From an uncultured Flavobacteriales bacterium (GTDB lineage Bacteria > Bacteroidota > Bacteroidia > Flavobacteriales_G > Salibacteraceae): DNA of 64,000 nt. Positions within the stretch are counted from its first letter, which is position 1, and each line of letters begins with the position of its first letter. Shown here piece after piece: positions 19,620-27,570 of this stretch. The position numbers were made by a program, and so were the translations under genes. The notes under the pieces are model-generated. The model did not search any database, was not told the origin of the DNA, and worked only from the letters and a program-made list of their open reading frames with translations. The stretch is from contig CAJXNO010000011.1 in the NCBI GenBank assembly GCA_913057205.1, positions 1-64,000 on the forward strand. Reading direction: 5' to 3'.

Positions 19620-20222
19620 CTAGTTGATAATCACTCTTCTTGCTGGAGAATAATATTCATTATTCACTAAATGAATCAAGTAAACTCCTTTTTCTGCTTT
19701 TGATAGGTCAATATCAATCTCTGAATTAGAGTTGATATCAATCTCCATCACAACAGCCCCTGAAATCGTAACAATAAAGCACCTAGATGGTAATTCAGAG
19801 TCCTCATCCATTTTGATTGTGAACTGCCCCAAAGAGGGGTTAGGAAAAACGATATAATTAAACGATGAGAACTGTGCCTCTTCCAGCCCGCTGCTGGTCG
19901 TTGTTCAAGGTTTAAACCAAACTTCCTGTGTATAAATATGATCTGTTATCGACCAAGATTGCCCTAATGTCACAGGCTCATAACCATCTTCATACATTTT
20001 ATTATAGACAATGTTTTTTACGTAAACTCCACCACTAGAAGTGTTGCCATTACATAATTGACAGTCGAACTCCATAACCTCAACAATAGAATCTGGATAT
20101 ACAATGTGAGCTTTAGGAATAGAACCCCACGTATAACTAATGTGAGCATAACCTGATTGCGAATATGAATCCAAAGAGATTAATACTGATAATAAAATTA
20201 GGATAAAGACTACCTTTTTCAT
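19620..20222 (-). pseudogene. T9SS-type secreted protein interrupted by an in-frame stop
   Basis: Reading leftward from the ATG at 20222, a signal peptide (MKKVVFILILLSVLISLDSYSQ) leads into about 105 codons, a TGA at 19905-19907, and then about 94 more codons in the same frame. The downstream part is a complete T9SS sorting domain: FNYIVFPNPSLGQFTIKM, then KGVYLIHLVNN and ARRVIIN before the stop. The simplest reading is one roughly 200-residue secreted protein disabled by a nonsense mutation that removes the sorting signal. The upstream half could still be made and exported to the periplasm. Confidence 0.72.
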
Positions 20223-20263
20223 CACTTCTGATTTTAAGTAAAATTAAAAAGTTTCTATTAATT

Positions 20264-20465
20264 TGCTATACACCCACATATTAGGTTATACTATGTATGT
20301 GAAATCTTAACCAAAACAGGAAACCGATTTAGAATCATACACCCCCTGAGGTGATTGGATGCCCTAGGTTTTAGCTTTCAGGTTTTAGTTGACTTTCAAT
20401 CAATTACTGAGGTTTTTTATAGCAACCTCTTACACTCCAGGGTAACCCTAAACGATTACTCACCT
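20264..20465. repeat. Dispersed 200-bp repeat, copy 1
   Basis: Similar over its whole length to 23859-24058, including an identical 66-bp core (20359-20424 equals 23952-24017). It is noncoding. The two copies are direct repeats flanking the two protease genes, so recombination between them would delete both. Confidence 0.85.
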
Positions 20466-21023
20466 TCATTCACTTAGTCATAATCATCTATTGCATGATT
20501 GTACGTTATCTAGATGATTATTCTGGAGTGTAATTGCGCCCCCTTGTACATTTAATTAGGTTGCTATTCTAGCTTGAGAATCGATTGATACTGGGTAAGC
20601 TGTATAACTGTTGGCGCATGGACAAAATGTACTAAAGATTCACAGTTGCAGTTCTTACGCAGATTTTGTTTTACCTGATCCAAGTAGCTTCCACCTTTTA
20701 TTAGGCGCTACAAGTATTCGGCAGTTCTTATGCTACACCGACCACATGGGAATTAATGATAAGCTTAGTCTTAAACCACAACGGGGTTTAGAAGTTACAG
20801 CTCTCCTAATATTAGTCGTAAGAGATACCTTTAGGTGGCCTTTACAAGGGGGTAATTCAGCCATTATTTATCTTCTACCTTTTCAATATTGTGGTCAACT
20901 TATTTGATAACTTAAGGGGTGTTCCATTCGCTTTAGCTAGGTTTGGTTTCGGTGGACAGGAAAGTGCTTCGAAACCGCCACAAGCCATATGCAAAACGTT
21001 GGCAGTTATTAGAAAAAAATGAG
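20466..21023. other. Noncoding gap ending in an attC-like right core
   Basis: I see no convincing gene here; a 98-codon frame at 20611-20907 has no recognisable features. The right end, CGTTGGCAG (20997-21005), matches the right core of the palindromic units after the following genes, and GGTGGACAGGAAAG (20951-20964) recurs inside the unit at 26177-26317. A matching left arm is not visible, so this is probably a degraded unit. Confidence 0.45.
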
Positions 21024-22058
21024 ATGAAAAAAATAATCACAATTAGCTGCGTCCTACTATTTTGCCTTCCTGCGCTTGCTCAGTCAGGCTTTGATGAGGA
21101 CTATTACTATATGAAGTGCGGCACTAAACTTGGCAAAAAATCAGAACTAATAGAGGGCTGTGTAAGTGCGATTCCAAAAGAATATCATGATGCATATCGG
21201 GAACAAGCCAAGGTATGTGCCTGCTTAATGAGAACCATAGCAAAACACTATACTTACAAAGAACTTGAATCTCTCGTCAAAATATATGGTTCAGATTTTT
21301 CAAAAGTAATATATAAAGACGGTGATTTGGAAGTAGTTTCAGACCTTGAAGATTGTGCAATGACCTATATTGACCAAAGTTTCAATATCACCAAAGATGG
21401 TGAAAGTTTTGAGGAAGGATTTATGATTGGGTGTATCAGAGAACTAAAAAATAACCCCGACTTAAAGGAAGTAGATATTGATGAATTCGTTTATTGCGAT
21501 TGCATTAAAGAAGAAATTCAAAAGAGAGGTTTTTCATTATCTCAACTTGACGAAATTGAAGATGAAAATTCAGTTCTTTTTAATGAAGTATTCATTTCCT
21601 GTTTGAGCAAGCCTGGAGTGCTAAAAGAATCATCAACTTCAACCAATGATGTAGTTGGTTATTCAAAATCTGACCATGTTTCCTTAATAAATTATGGGGT
21701 AGCTTTCAAGGTTAAAATCAAAGTTGGCAGTTTATCAAAATACTTCATTCTTGACAGTGGGGCAAGTGATGTTTTGATTTCCAGTGATTTTGAAAGAGAA
21801 TTATTATTAGATGGGCTTATAAGTAGAGAGAACTATCTGACAGATGACTATTATTCCCTTGCTGACGGTTCAATAGTAAAGTGCAGGCGTATTTTATTGG
21901 ACGGCTTTGAAATTGGTGACTTTACTGTGAATAATGTAACTGTTGCTATCGTTGACAATTCAGACAATAGCTTACTGCTTGGAAAGTCATTCCTTGACAA
22001 GTTCGCTAACTGGTCGATTGACAACAAAAACTCGACACTGTATTTAGAAAAAAAGTGA
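21024..22058 (+). CDS. Secreted retropepsin-like aspartic protease
   Basis: The start at 21024 gives a signal peptide (MKKIITISCVLLFCLPALAQ). The 344-residue product has a cysteine-containing N-terminal half with two similar blocks (CACLMRTIAKHYTYKELESL and CDCIKEEIQKRGFSLSQLDEI), and a C-terminal clan AA aspartic protease domain with the active-site motif FILDSGASDV (Asp 244) and the late hydrophobic-glycine pattern NSLLLGKSFLDKF. Bacterial retropepsin-like enzymes work as dimers; substrates are unknown. It is a cassette-like gene, preceded by a right core and followed after 8 bp by an attC-like unit. Confidence 0.8.
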   Translation: MKKIITISCVLLFCLPALAQSGFDEDYYYMKCGTKLGKKSELIEGCVSAIPKEYHDAYREQAKVCACLMRTIAKHYTYKELESLVKIYGSDFSKVIYKDGDLEVVSDLEDCAMTYIDQSFNITKDGESFEEGFMIGCIRELKNNPDLKEVDIDEFVYCDCIKEEIQKRGFSLSQLDEIEDENSVLFNEVFISCLSKPGVLKESSTSTNDVVGYSKSDHVSLINYGVAFKVKIKVGSLSKYFILDSGASDVLISSDFERELLLDGLISRENYLTDDYYSLADGSIVKCRRILLDGFEIGDFTVNNVTVAIVDNSDNSLLLGKSFLDKFANWSIDNKNSTLYLEKK

Positions 22059-22066
22059 AAATAAAC

Positions 22067-22204
22067 GTGCCACAACATCGGCTAAGAAAACATGCGGGCT
22101 GACACGGTAAAATGAACATTACAACACATAACAAAACTTGATTCTCGGCTGACAAATACGTATTCCAAAACCCGCACGTTTCTTAGCCAGAGCCGTTGGC
22201 AGCC
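22067..22204 (+). repeat. attC-like palindromic unit 1
   Basis: Left core GTGCCACAAC, stem 22080-22098 pairing with 22171-22188 (10 bp plus 5 bp around a bulge), a loop of about 72 nt, then right core CCGTTGGCAG. It starts 8 bp after the aspartic protease stop codon. Layout matches an integron attC site (RYYYAAC...GTT). Confidence 0.65.
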
Positions 22205-22221
22205 ATAAAAAAAGACAGACA

Positions 22222-23730
22222 ATGAGAAAGACATTATTATTTCTATTTTTTCTAATTACAGCAATAAGTCTCAAAGGACAAGACTTAAGCGGATTCAAAT
22301 ATGTTTTTGTTCCAACACTAACCTATCAAAACGGTGGAACAGATATTTGGAGCATATCATCGAAATTAAGGACATCATTTATGCAAAAGGGGTTCATTGT
22401 TCTAGACGAATCATCTACAGCACCGCAAGAATTACAAAAAGACCCATGTCTACTTTTAAGGTGTTTTATTGATCATACAAACGTTACCTACGGTACAAAC
22501 TCTGTTAATCTTACACTTAAAGATTGTAATGACAGAATTGTGCTTACAAGTAAAGGAAGTGCAGCAGGTTGGTCTGTTCAAGACGATTTTAATAAAGCCA
22601 CGAGAAGGGCATTTGATAAAATAAGTGACCTTCCATATAGGTTTAACACTTCCAAAACACCCAAACTTGATTTACCAGAAGTTGAAAAAACTGAAGAAAC
22701 TGAACAATCACTAACTGCATATTTTGACTCAAATGCTTTAGACGAAATTGAAGGTATTTATAAATCCTACCAGTCTGACCAATTAGGCTATTACAAAATT
22801 GGAATCAAAAAATTCGGGAGCAAGTATAAGGCTATAATAATTGAATCTGATCTCAACCATTGGAAGCAAGGTGAAGTCAAAGCCGTTTTTGAGACTAGCT
22901 CAATGAAAGGGTTTTATTCAACAAAATGGTATATGGGGAATAAAACACCATTTGAAACATTCGCTTTAATGGAAAACCCTGCTTTACTGACAGTTGAGTT
23001 TAAAGATGACAAAACAGGCGAAAAGCGAACCGATCAATTTATCAAAATGTATCCGTCAGCGGATGTAAGCGCCTCTACTGCCATTGATGGTATAAAAGCA
23101 ACAGGGAGTGGTTTTGTTATTTCTACTGATGGTGTTATTGCCACAAATGCCCATGTAATTGAAGATGCTGACAGAATCGAAATACACCTTAATAATGAAT
23201 TTGGTACAAAAACATATTCTGCTTCAGTTCTTCTAAAGGACGAATCAAACGATGTTGCTTTATTAAAAATAGATGATGATGAATTCAAAGGATTCAATTC
23301 ATTGCCATATTCAATTCTTCAAACTACTGAAATTGGTGAAGACGTTTTTACAATTGGCTTTCCATTGAGTAGTTTAATGGGTGACAATTACAAAGTAACA
23401 AATGGAATTATCAGTTCAAATAGTGGTTTAAAGGACGATGTGCGTTTCATTCAAATCACAGCACCAATTCAACCAGGAAATTCAGGTGGACCACTTTTTA
23501 ATAGGGATGGAAATGTGGTTGGTCTGACAACTTCTAAACTAAATGAAAGAGCAATTGGAACATCAATTGAAAATGTAAACTATGCAATCAAGGCGACTTA
23601 CTTGATTAACATATACAACATGCTTCCAAACAAAGAACAACTAAGCAAGAGCTCGACATTATCTGACAAGGAGTTAAAAGACCAAGTTAAGGTTCTAAAG
23701 AATTATATCTGTCTGATAAAAATATATTAA
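22222..23730 (+). CDS. Secreted trypsin-like serine protease (S1C)
   Basis: A 502-residue protein with a signal peptide (MRKTLLFLFFLITAISLKG), an N-terminal domain of unknown function (about 20-280) and a DegP/HtrA-type protease domain. The catalytic triad is visible: His 311 (ATNAHVIE), Asp 344 (SNDVALLKI) and Ser 421 (QPGNSGGP). There is no PDZ domain, unlike DegP. The C-terminal 50 residues are lysine-rich. The triad is intact, so it is probably active in the periplasm. It is the second cassette-like gene, lying between palindromic units 1 and 2. Confidence 0.87.
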   Translation: MRKTLLFLFFLITAISLKGQDLSGFKYVFVPTLTYQNGGTDIWSISSKLRTSFMQKGFIVLDESSTAPQELQKDPCLLLRCFIDHTNVTYGTNSVNLTLKDCNDRIVLTSKGSAAGWSVQDDFNKATRRAFDKISDLPYRFNTSKTPKLDLPEVEKTEETEQSLTAYFDSNALDEIEGIYKSYQSDQLGYYKIGIKKFGSKYKAIIIESDLNHWKQGEVKAVFETSSMKGFYSTKWYMGNKTPFETFALMENPALLTVEFKDDKTGEKRTDQFIKMYPSADVSASTAIDGIKATGSGFVISTDGVIATNAHVIEDADRIEIHLNNEFGTKTYSASVLLKDESNDVALLKIDDDEFKGFNSLPYSILQTTEIGEDVFTIGFPLSSLMGDNYKVTNGIISSNSGLKDDVRFIQITAPIQPGNSGGPLFNRDGNVVGLTTSKLNERAIGTSIENVNYAIKATYLINIYNMLPNKEQLSKSSTLSDKELKDQVKVLKNYICLIKIY

Positions 23731-23739
23731 AAAATACGA

Positions 23740-23794
23740 CTGTCAACAAAAGCTATAGGGCATTAAAAAGCCCCATAGCCAAACCGTTGTAAGC
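23740..23794 (+). repeat. attC-like palindromic unit 2
   Basis: Left core CTGTCAAC, stem 23752-23761 with 23770-23779 (9 of 10 paired), an 8-nt loop, right core CCGTTGTAAGC. It begins 9 bp after the protease stop codon. The left core is complementary at 7 of 8 positions to GTTGGCAG (22195-22202), the start of the same cassette. Confidence 0.65.
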
Positions 23795-23858
23795 AATTGA
23801 AGAACTCAAATAGGCTTCAATCATCATCGGACTCAACACCAAAGCATTGTAAAGACGA

Positions 23859-24058
23859 TGCTATACACCCACATATTGGGTTATACTATACCCTCGAAAC
23901 CCTGACCAAAACAAGAAACCGATTTAGAATCACACACCCCCAAGGTGATTCGATGCCCTAGGTTTTAGCTTTCAGGTTTTAGTTGACTTTCAATCAATTA
24001 CTGAGGTTTTTTATAGCCACCCCTACACTCTAGAGTAACCCCTAACATTTACTCACCT
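23859..24058. repeat. Dispersed 200-bp repeat, copy 2
   Basis: Direct repeat of 20264-20465 (identical 66-bp core at 23952-24017). It lies in the 548-bp gene-free stretch before the SRA-HNH gene; the remainder of that stretch (24059-24278) shows nothing I recognise. Confidence 0.85.
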
Positions 24059-24278
24059 GTGCTTGTATAGGTCATAGTCAAAAATGATTAACCAGCGTAT
24101 CCAATACATTCTGAGTAGTTTAGTTTTGTTATTGGGCGTTCCAGAAGTGGTTAATTTAAGCTGTATCTTAATAATGGCCTTATCAAAACGCTAAGTTAAC
24201 ATGCTGAAAAAAAGAGTATAAATCCGTTAAACGTCAACTTTATAAGCGATAATAAGTGTGCGCTAATAAAACAAGAAC

Positions 24279-25163
24279 ATGCCTAGAGAAATAATATTTG
24301 GAGAAATAACAGGGGTTCAAGAGGGTCATTGGTTCGAAGGACGCAAGGAAATGATGCCAGCAAGCTTTCATCGTAATTGGGGAGCAGGTATTGACGGAAA
24401 TGGTTCTGAAGGAGCTGCGGCAATTGTCCTCTCTGGTGGCTATGAGGATGATAAAGATCTCGGTGATGAAATAATTTACACTGGTGCAGGTGGTAATGAT
24501 GCAAATTCAGGTAAACAAGTAGCAGATCAAAAATGGACTAATAGAGGAAATGCGGGTTTACTAAAAAGCATGAACGAGGGACTACCTGTTAGAGTGATCA
24601 GAGGATACAAGCACAAATCTCCATTCTCACCTACCTCTGGCTATACATACGCTGGTTTGTATAGTGTTGTCGATGCTTGGCAAGAAACGGGTAAAAGCGG
24701 ATTCAAAATTTGTCGCTATAGATTGCTCTATGTGGGAGATAATACCGAAAGGAAATCTGCTGAGGAAGTTGAATTAGACTTAGATCATAATGTCAGAGAA
24801 AAGAAGCGTGTAAAAGGCACTGTTCTGAGAATAGTTCGTGATACAAAATTAGCCCATGATATAAAAGCACTGTATAATCATAAATGTCAGGTTTGCGATT
24901 TTGCTATTCCAACAAAAAATGGATTTTACTCAGAGGGAGCGCATATTAAACCCTTGGGAAAGCCACATAATGGTGATGACAGTTTAGCTAACTTAATTTG
25001 CCTTTGTCCAAATCATCATGTTATGTTCGACAAAGGCTCTTTTTCAATCTCTGATAATTATGAATTACTTGGTGCAGAGTCAGGACAATTAGCAGTGCAT
25101 ACTCAGCATAAAATCGATAAGGAAAATTTAAACTACCACAGAGGAAGTCATGGGTATAATTAA
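24279..25163 (+). CDS. SRA-HNH modification-dependent endonuclease (type IV restriction)
   Basis: A 294-residue protein with an N-terminal SRA/YDG domain: FGEITGVQEGHWFEGRKEM, SFHRNWGAGIDG, and later a YDG-like SGGYEDDKDLGDEIIYTG, with VIRGYKHKSPFSPTSGYTYAGLY closing the fold. SRA domains flip out 5-methyl- or 5-hydroxymethylcytosine. The C-terminal HNH nuclease has CQVC, EGAHIKPLG (His 222) and CPNHHVMFDKG (near residues 244-252). This architecture is that of known modification-dependent SRA-HNH enzymes, which cut DNA containing modified cytosine, such as some phage DNA. It overlaps the next gene by 14 bp. Confidence 0.9.
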   Translation: MPREIIFGEITGVQEGHWFEGRKEMMPASFHRNWGAGIDGNGSEGAAAIVLSGGYEDDKDLGDEIIYTGAGGNDANSGKQVADQKWTNRGNAGLLKSMNEGLPVRVIRGYKHKSPFSPTSGYTYAGLYSVVDAWQETGKSGFKICRYRLLYVGDNTERKSAEEVELDLDHNVREKKRVKGTVLRIVRDTKLAHDIKALYNHKCQVCDFAIPTKNGFYSEGAHIKPLGKPHNGDDSLANLICLCPNHHVMFDKGSFSISDNYELLGAESGQLAVHTQHKIDKENLNYHRGSHGYN

Positions 25164-25563
25164 GGTTGTATGTGGTGTCATTTACGACAATGACAAAGTT
25201 TTCATTTGCCGCAGAAAGGAGGGGAAATCTCTTGCTAGTTTTTGGGAGTTTCCTGGGGGTAAAGTTGAACAAAACGAAACAGATCAACTTGCTTTAAAAC
25301 GAGAACTTCAAGAGGAACTTGAAATGGAAATAAATATTATAGGTCTTGTTGGCCAATCTAACCACGATTATGGGAGTTTTCAAGTTGAATTATACGGATA
25401 CGCTTGTGATTTAGTCAATTATCAGGGCAAGTTAACCGACCATGATGCTTACAAATGGGTGGATATTGCTAAACTAGACGAGTACAAACTTGCTCCTGCA
25501 GATATTCCAATTAAACGAATGATAGAAAACAAAAATCGCACAACAAAACCTAAACTGCATTAA
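25150..25563 (+). CDS. NudG-like Nudix pyrophosphohydrolase
   Basis: A 137-residue Nudix hydrolase with an intact catalytic box from about residue 37 to 59 (GGKVEQNE...RELQEELEM; only the usual last Gly is Glu). It looks closest to NudG/MutT-type (deoxy)nucleoside triphosphate pyrophosphohydrolases: the segment LAPADIPIKRMI near the C-terminus matches the E. coli NudG C-terminus, and NudG prefers 5-hydroxy-dCTP and 5-methyl-dCTP besides oxidised dGTP. Its start lies inside the SRA-HNH gene (14-bp overlap), so the two are translationally coupled. Its last codons run into palindromic unit 3. Confidence 0.82.
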   Translation: MGIIKVVCGVIYDNDKVFICRRKEGKSLASFWEFPGGKVEQNETDQLALKRELQEELEMEINIIGLVGQSNHDYGSFQVELYGYACDLVNYQGKLTDHDAYKWVDIAKLDEYKLAPADIPIKRMIENKNRTTKPKLH

Positions 25564-25594
25564 AACGCAGCTTAGCCAAAACGTTATGTGCAAC
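25537..25594 (+). repeat. attC-like palindromic unit 3
   Basis: Left core CGCACAAC, stem 25549-25558 with about 25567-25576 (imperfect, roughly 8 of 10), right core ACGTTATGTGC. It overlaps the last codons of the Nudix gene. Its right core GTTATGTGC (25583-25591) is the exact complement of the left core of unit 4. Confidence 0.6.
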
Positions 25595-25610
25595 TAAAAA
25601 ATAGGAACAT

Positions 25611-26174
25611 ATGAAAAAAACGACAGCAACTTTAATCCTAACAATCTTGACAGCCTTTGCATTTGGGCAGATTGACGACAATTTGACGAAAGCACAGTGG
25701 AAACCAGGAAAGGAAAACATCATTTATGAAAATACAATTTTGCGACATGAAGGAAAAAATGATCTTGGTGGTATACTTAATGTTGGCTTCCAAACATTCG
25801 CTCAGGTTAAGGCAGACATAGAGCAAAGAGCTGACAAAGAAATGTGGACACCTGAAAAGAAAAAGGAAACAGTTGAAGCCTTTGAGAAACTTGCACTCGG
25901 TGGTATGATACATTTATACCTTACTCGTCTAACGATCGACGCTGCGAACACTGAAATGTTTACTGTTGTTGTAAGAGACTCATCTGACAGCAATGAAATC
26001 TTAAGGAAAGACCTTAAGAGTGATATTCCAAATACACCGTCAAGTGGGAGTGACTATTGGTGGAATTATACTGCAATTCCAATTTCAGAACCTGTCAACG
26101 GAAAAATCTATATCTACATAATAGACAAGTTGGGTGGGGACAACAACAAGTTTAAGTTTGAAGTAAACCTATAA
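25611..26174 (+). CDS. Small secreted protein of unknown function
   Basis: A 187-residue protein with a signal peptide (MKKTTATLILTILTAFAFGQ) and no recognisable domain. The mature part has many charged residues, then a beta-rich C-terminus (VNGKIYIYIIDKLGG). It is the only gene of the cassette that runs from right core GTTATGTGC (25583) to left core GCACATAAC (26188), so it is the best-delimited cassette of the array. Function unknown. Confidence 0.7.
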   Translation: MKKTTATLILTILTAFAFGQIDDNLTKAQWKPGKENIIYENTILRHEGKNDLGGILNVGFQTFAQVKADIEQRADKEMWTPEKKKETVEAFEKLALGGMIHLYLTRLTIDAANTEMFTVVVRDSSDSNEILRKDLKSDIPNTPSSGSDYWWNYTAIPISEPVNGKIYIYIIDKLGGDNNKFKFEVNL

Positions 26175-26176
26175 AA

Positions 26177-26317
26177 GCAGCACATAACAATGGGTATAAA
26201 AACATAGGGCGGACGATGGTTTCCGTAAGTTTTTGGCACATAGTAAACTTAGTCTAGGTGGACAGGAAAGCAGATCCGAAATGCCCTACATTTCATACCC
26301 GAGACCGTTGTAAGCAA
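26177..26317 (+). repeat. attC-like palindromic unit 4
   Basis: Left core GCACATAAC (26180-26188), stem 26192-26210 with 26283-26300 (6 bp plus 6 bp around an internal bulge), a loop of about 72 nt, right core CCGTTGTAAGC. The loop contains GGTGGACAGGAAAG, also present at 20951-20964. It begins 3 bp after the stop codon of the preceding gene. Confidence 0.65.
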
Positions 26318-26339
26318 TTGAAGAACTCAAATAGGCTTC

Positions 26340-26460
26340 TGTAATGCACCCCAAATTTAAGACAGGGAGTCAAGTTAGGAAAAGACCTAAATTTAACAAC
26401 CTGAACAATGAAAAGACGTACAAGACAGGCTTAATGAAATGCTCTACGGATTGGAACAGG
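26340..26460 (+). mobile_element. Probable IS3-family remnant
   Basis: TGTAATGCACCCCAAATTT (from 26340) resembles the left terminal inverted repeat of IS150-group IS3 elements (consensus like TGTACTGCACCC). It is followed by a very short ATG frame (from 26408) that quickly hits a stop. Nothing of a full transposase remains, so this is a truncated relic at best. Confidence 0.35.
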
Positions 26461-26856
26461 TCAAAGATGCATGTCCTTCGTTAAGTAGTCATAGCAAATA
26501 GCGCGGTCGCCCACGTCCTTACTTGCATAATATGCCACTCCGTAGGTGGAGTCCACTTGACCGAAGTTTCCGATTGCTTTAGGGTTGCGGCTTAAGTTAG
26601 CTCCAATTGCCACATCCTTAATTGTCAAATCTTCATCTTTAACCTCCAGAATCAGATGCATGTGGTTCATGCTGTTCTGTCTGTCTCGCTCGACTGGGTA
26701 AAAGACCTTTTTTATGGCTGTTACGTTTGTGATTAAACGGGTCGCTAGTTTGTAGGCAGACATCTCCGTAAACGGAAAGTGTCGGCGTATAGTTGCTGTG
26801 TAAGACCAGTCTGTTTCTGAGAGGAAATTACCCCATTCTCTTGCTATTATATTCAT
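26461..26856 (-). CDS. Small HUH-type Rep-like protein
   Basis: A 131-residue protein with NHMHLILEV (about residues 64-72), an HxH motif flanked by hydrophobic residues as in HUH endonucleases, and downstream VAYYASKDVG (about 107-116), where the Tyr and Lys fit the YxxK catalytic motif of rolling-circle Rep proteins. It is shorter than most Rep proteins. Downstream it runs into the IS relic, so it may be a truncated or complete small Rep of an older element that landed in the island. Function not certain. Confidence 0.5.
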   Translation of the reverse strand: MNIIAREWGNFLSETDWSYTATIRRHFPFTEMSAYKLATRLITNVTAIKKVFYPVERDRQNSMNHMHLILEVKDEDLTIKDVAIGANLSRNPKAIGNFGQVDSTYGVAYYASKDVGDRAICYDYLTKDMHL

Positions 26857-27118
26857 GTGCTTCGTAGTTTACTTCGTTGGTGATGGGACATACCGAGGGT
26901 ATATGGGAACCCCATTAGATTATATACGAAGAATCGGTAAATCCGTTTTGAATTCGTGCCTTCTAGTCCTGCTAGGGTTGATGATTTCAGGCTCAATTCT
27001 TCTTGGATAACGCCAAGAAATCTTAGGCTTGTTCAACTGTTAGAAGTTGGTCTTAATGGACAGAAGGGGCGGCTTGGGAGGGTAGTGAAATCGCACCTGG
27101 TCGAGTCTTATGAGTATA
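26857..27118. other. Gap without a recognised gene
   Basis: A 262-bp interval between the Rep-like gene and the DUF5681 gene. I see no conserved frame, RNA gene or clear repeat. A 60-codon frame (26956-27138, plus strand) overlaps the end of the DUF5681 gene and has no recognisable features. Confidence 0.3.
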
Positions 27119-27394
27119 TCAGTTCACAACATCGATAGTGAATGTCTTTAGACTTTCGCCCACTTGCATAGTATTCTCTACCGCTTTCATTTTAGGTAGT
27201 ACAAGATTTGCTAGCTTAATAAACACATCAATTCTGTCCTTTGGGGATAAGCTATCAATATCATTTTGAAGGGTCTCTACATTGCTACTTACTAAATCCG
27301 CGAATACTTCTCTTACGTATTCTTGAACCTTATTTGCTGACCCTTTTGGTCTTCCTGCGGGGTTACCGCTATGTCCTTTTTCAAATCGTGCCAT
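27119..27394 (-). CDS. DUF5681 domain protein
   Basis: A 91-residue protein beginning FEKGHSGNPAGRPKGSANK, the signature of DUF5681, a short basic N-terminal module found in phage- and plasmid-related proteins and sometimes at terminase small-subunit positions. The rest is helical (residues 22-75). Its presence hints at a phage-related contribution to the right part of the island. It is transcribed opposite to most island genes. Confidence 0.65.
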   Translation of the reverse strand: MARFEKGHSGNPAGRPKGSANKVQEYVREVFADLVSSNVETLQNDIDSLSPKDRIDVFIKLANLVLPKMKAVENTMQVGESLKTFTIDVVN

Positions 27395-27570
27395 CTCTCT
27401 GTTATTAATCTGTTGTTAGTGTACAATAGATATACGATTGAATCGCCGTTTTGTAGCAATTTCAAAGGTTATTCTGAGATATAGTAAGTCGTAGAATTAG
27501 CGGAATTATCCGAAGAGGATATGCCCAAGGTTTAGAAAAATTAACCTTTATTTTTGCTCGAAACACAGTT

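Noticed and set aside
19905..19907. TGA within the T9SS pseudogene as a selenocysteine codon
   Set aside because: SelD and MnmH are present, but there is no SelA/SelB in view, no obvious stem-loop directly after the codon, and the protein is not a known selenoprotein type.
20611..20907. 98-codon open frame as a gene
   Set aside because: No signal peptide, domain or ribosome binding site; it lies in a gap of repeat and degraded cassette sequence.
22067..26317. The palindromic units as plain Rho-independent terminators
   Set aside because: Stems are bulged, two loops are about 72 nt, no T-runs follow, and the GTT/AAC cores are conserved outside the stems. A secondary effect on transcription remains possible.
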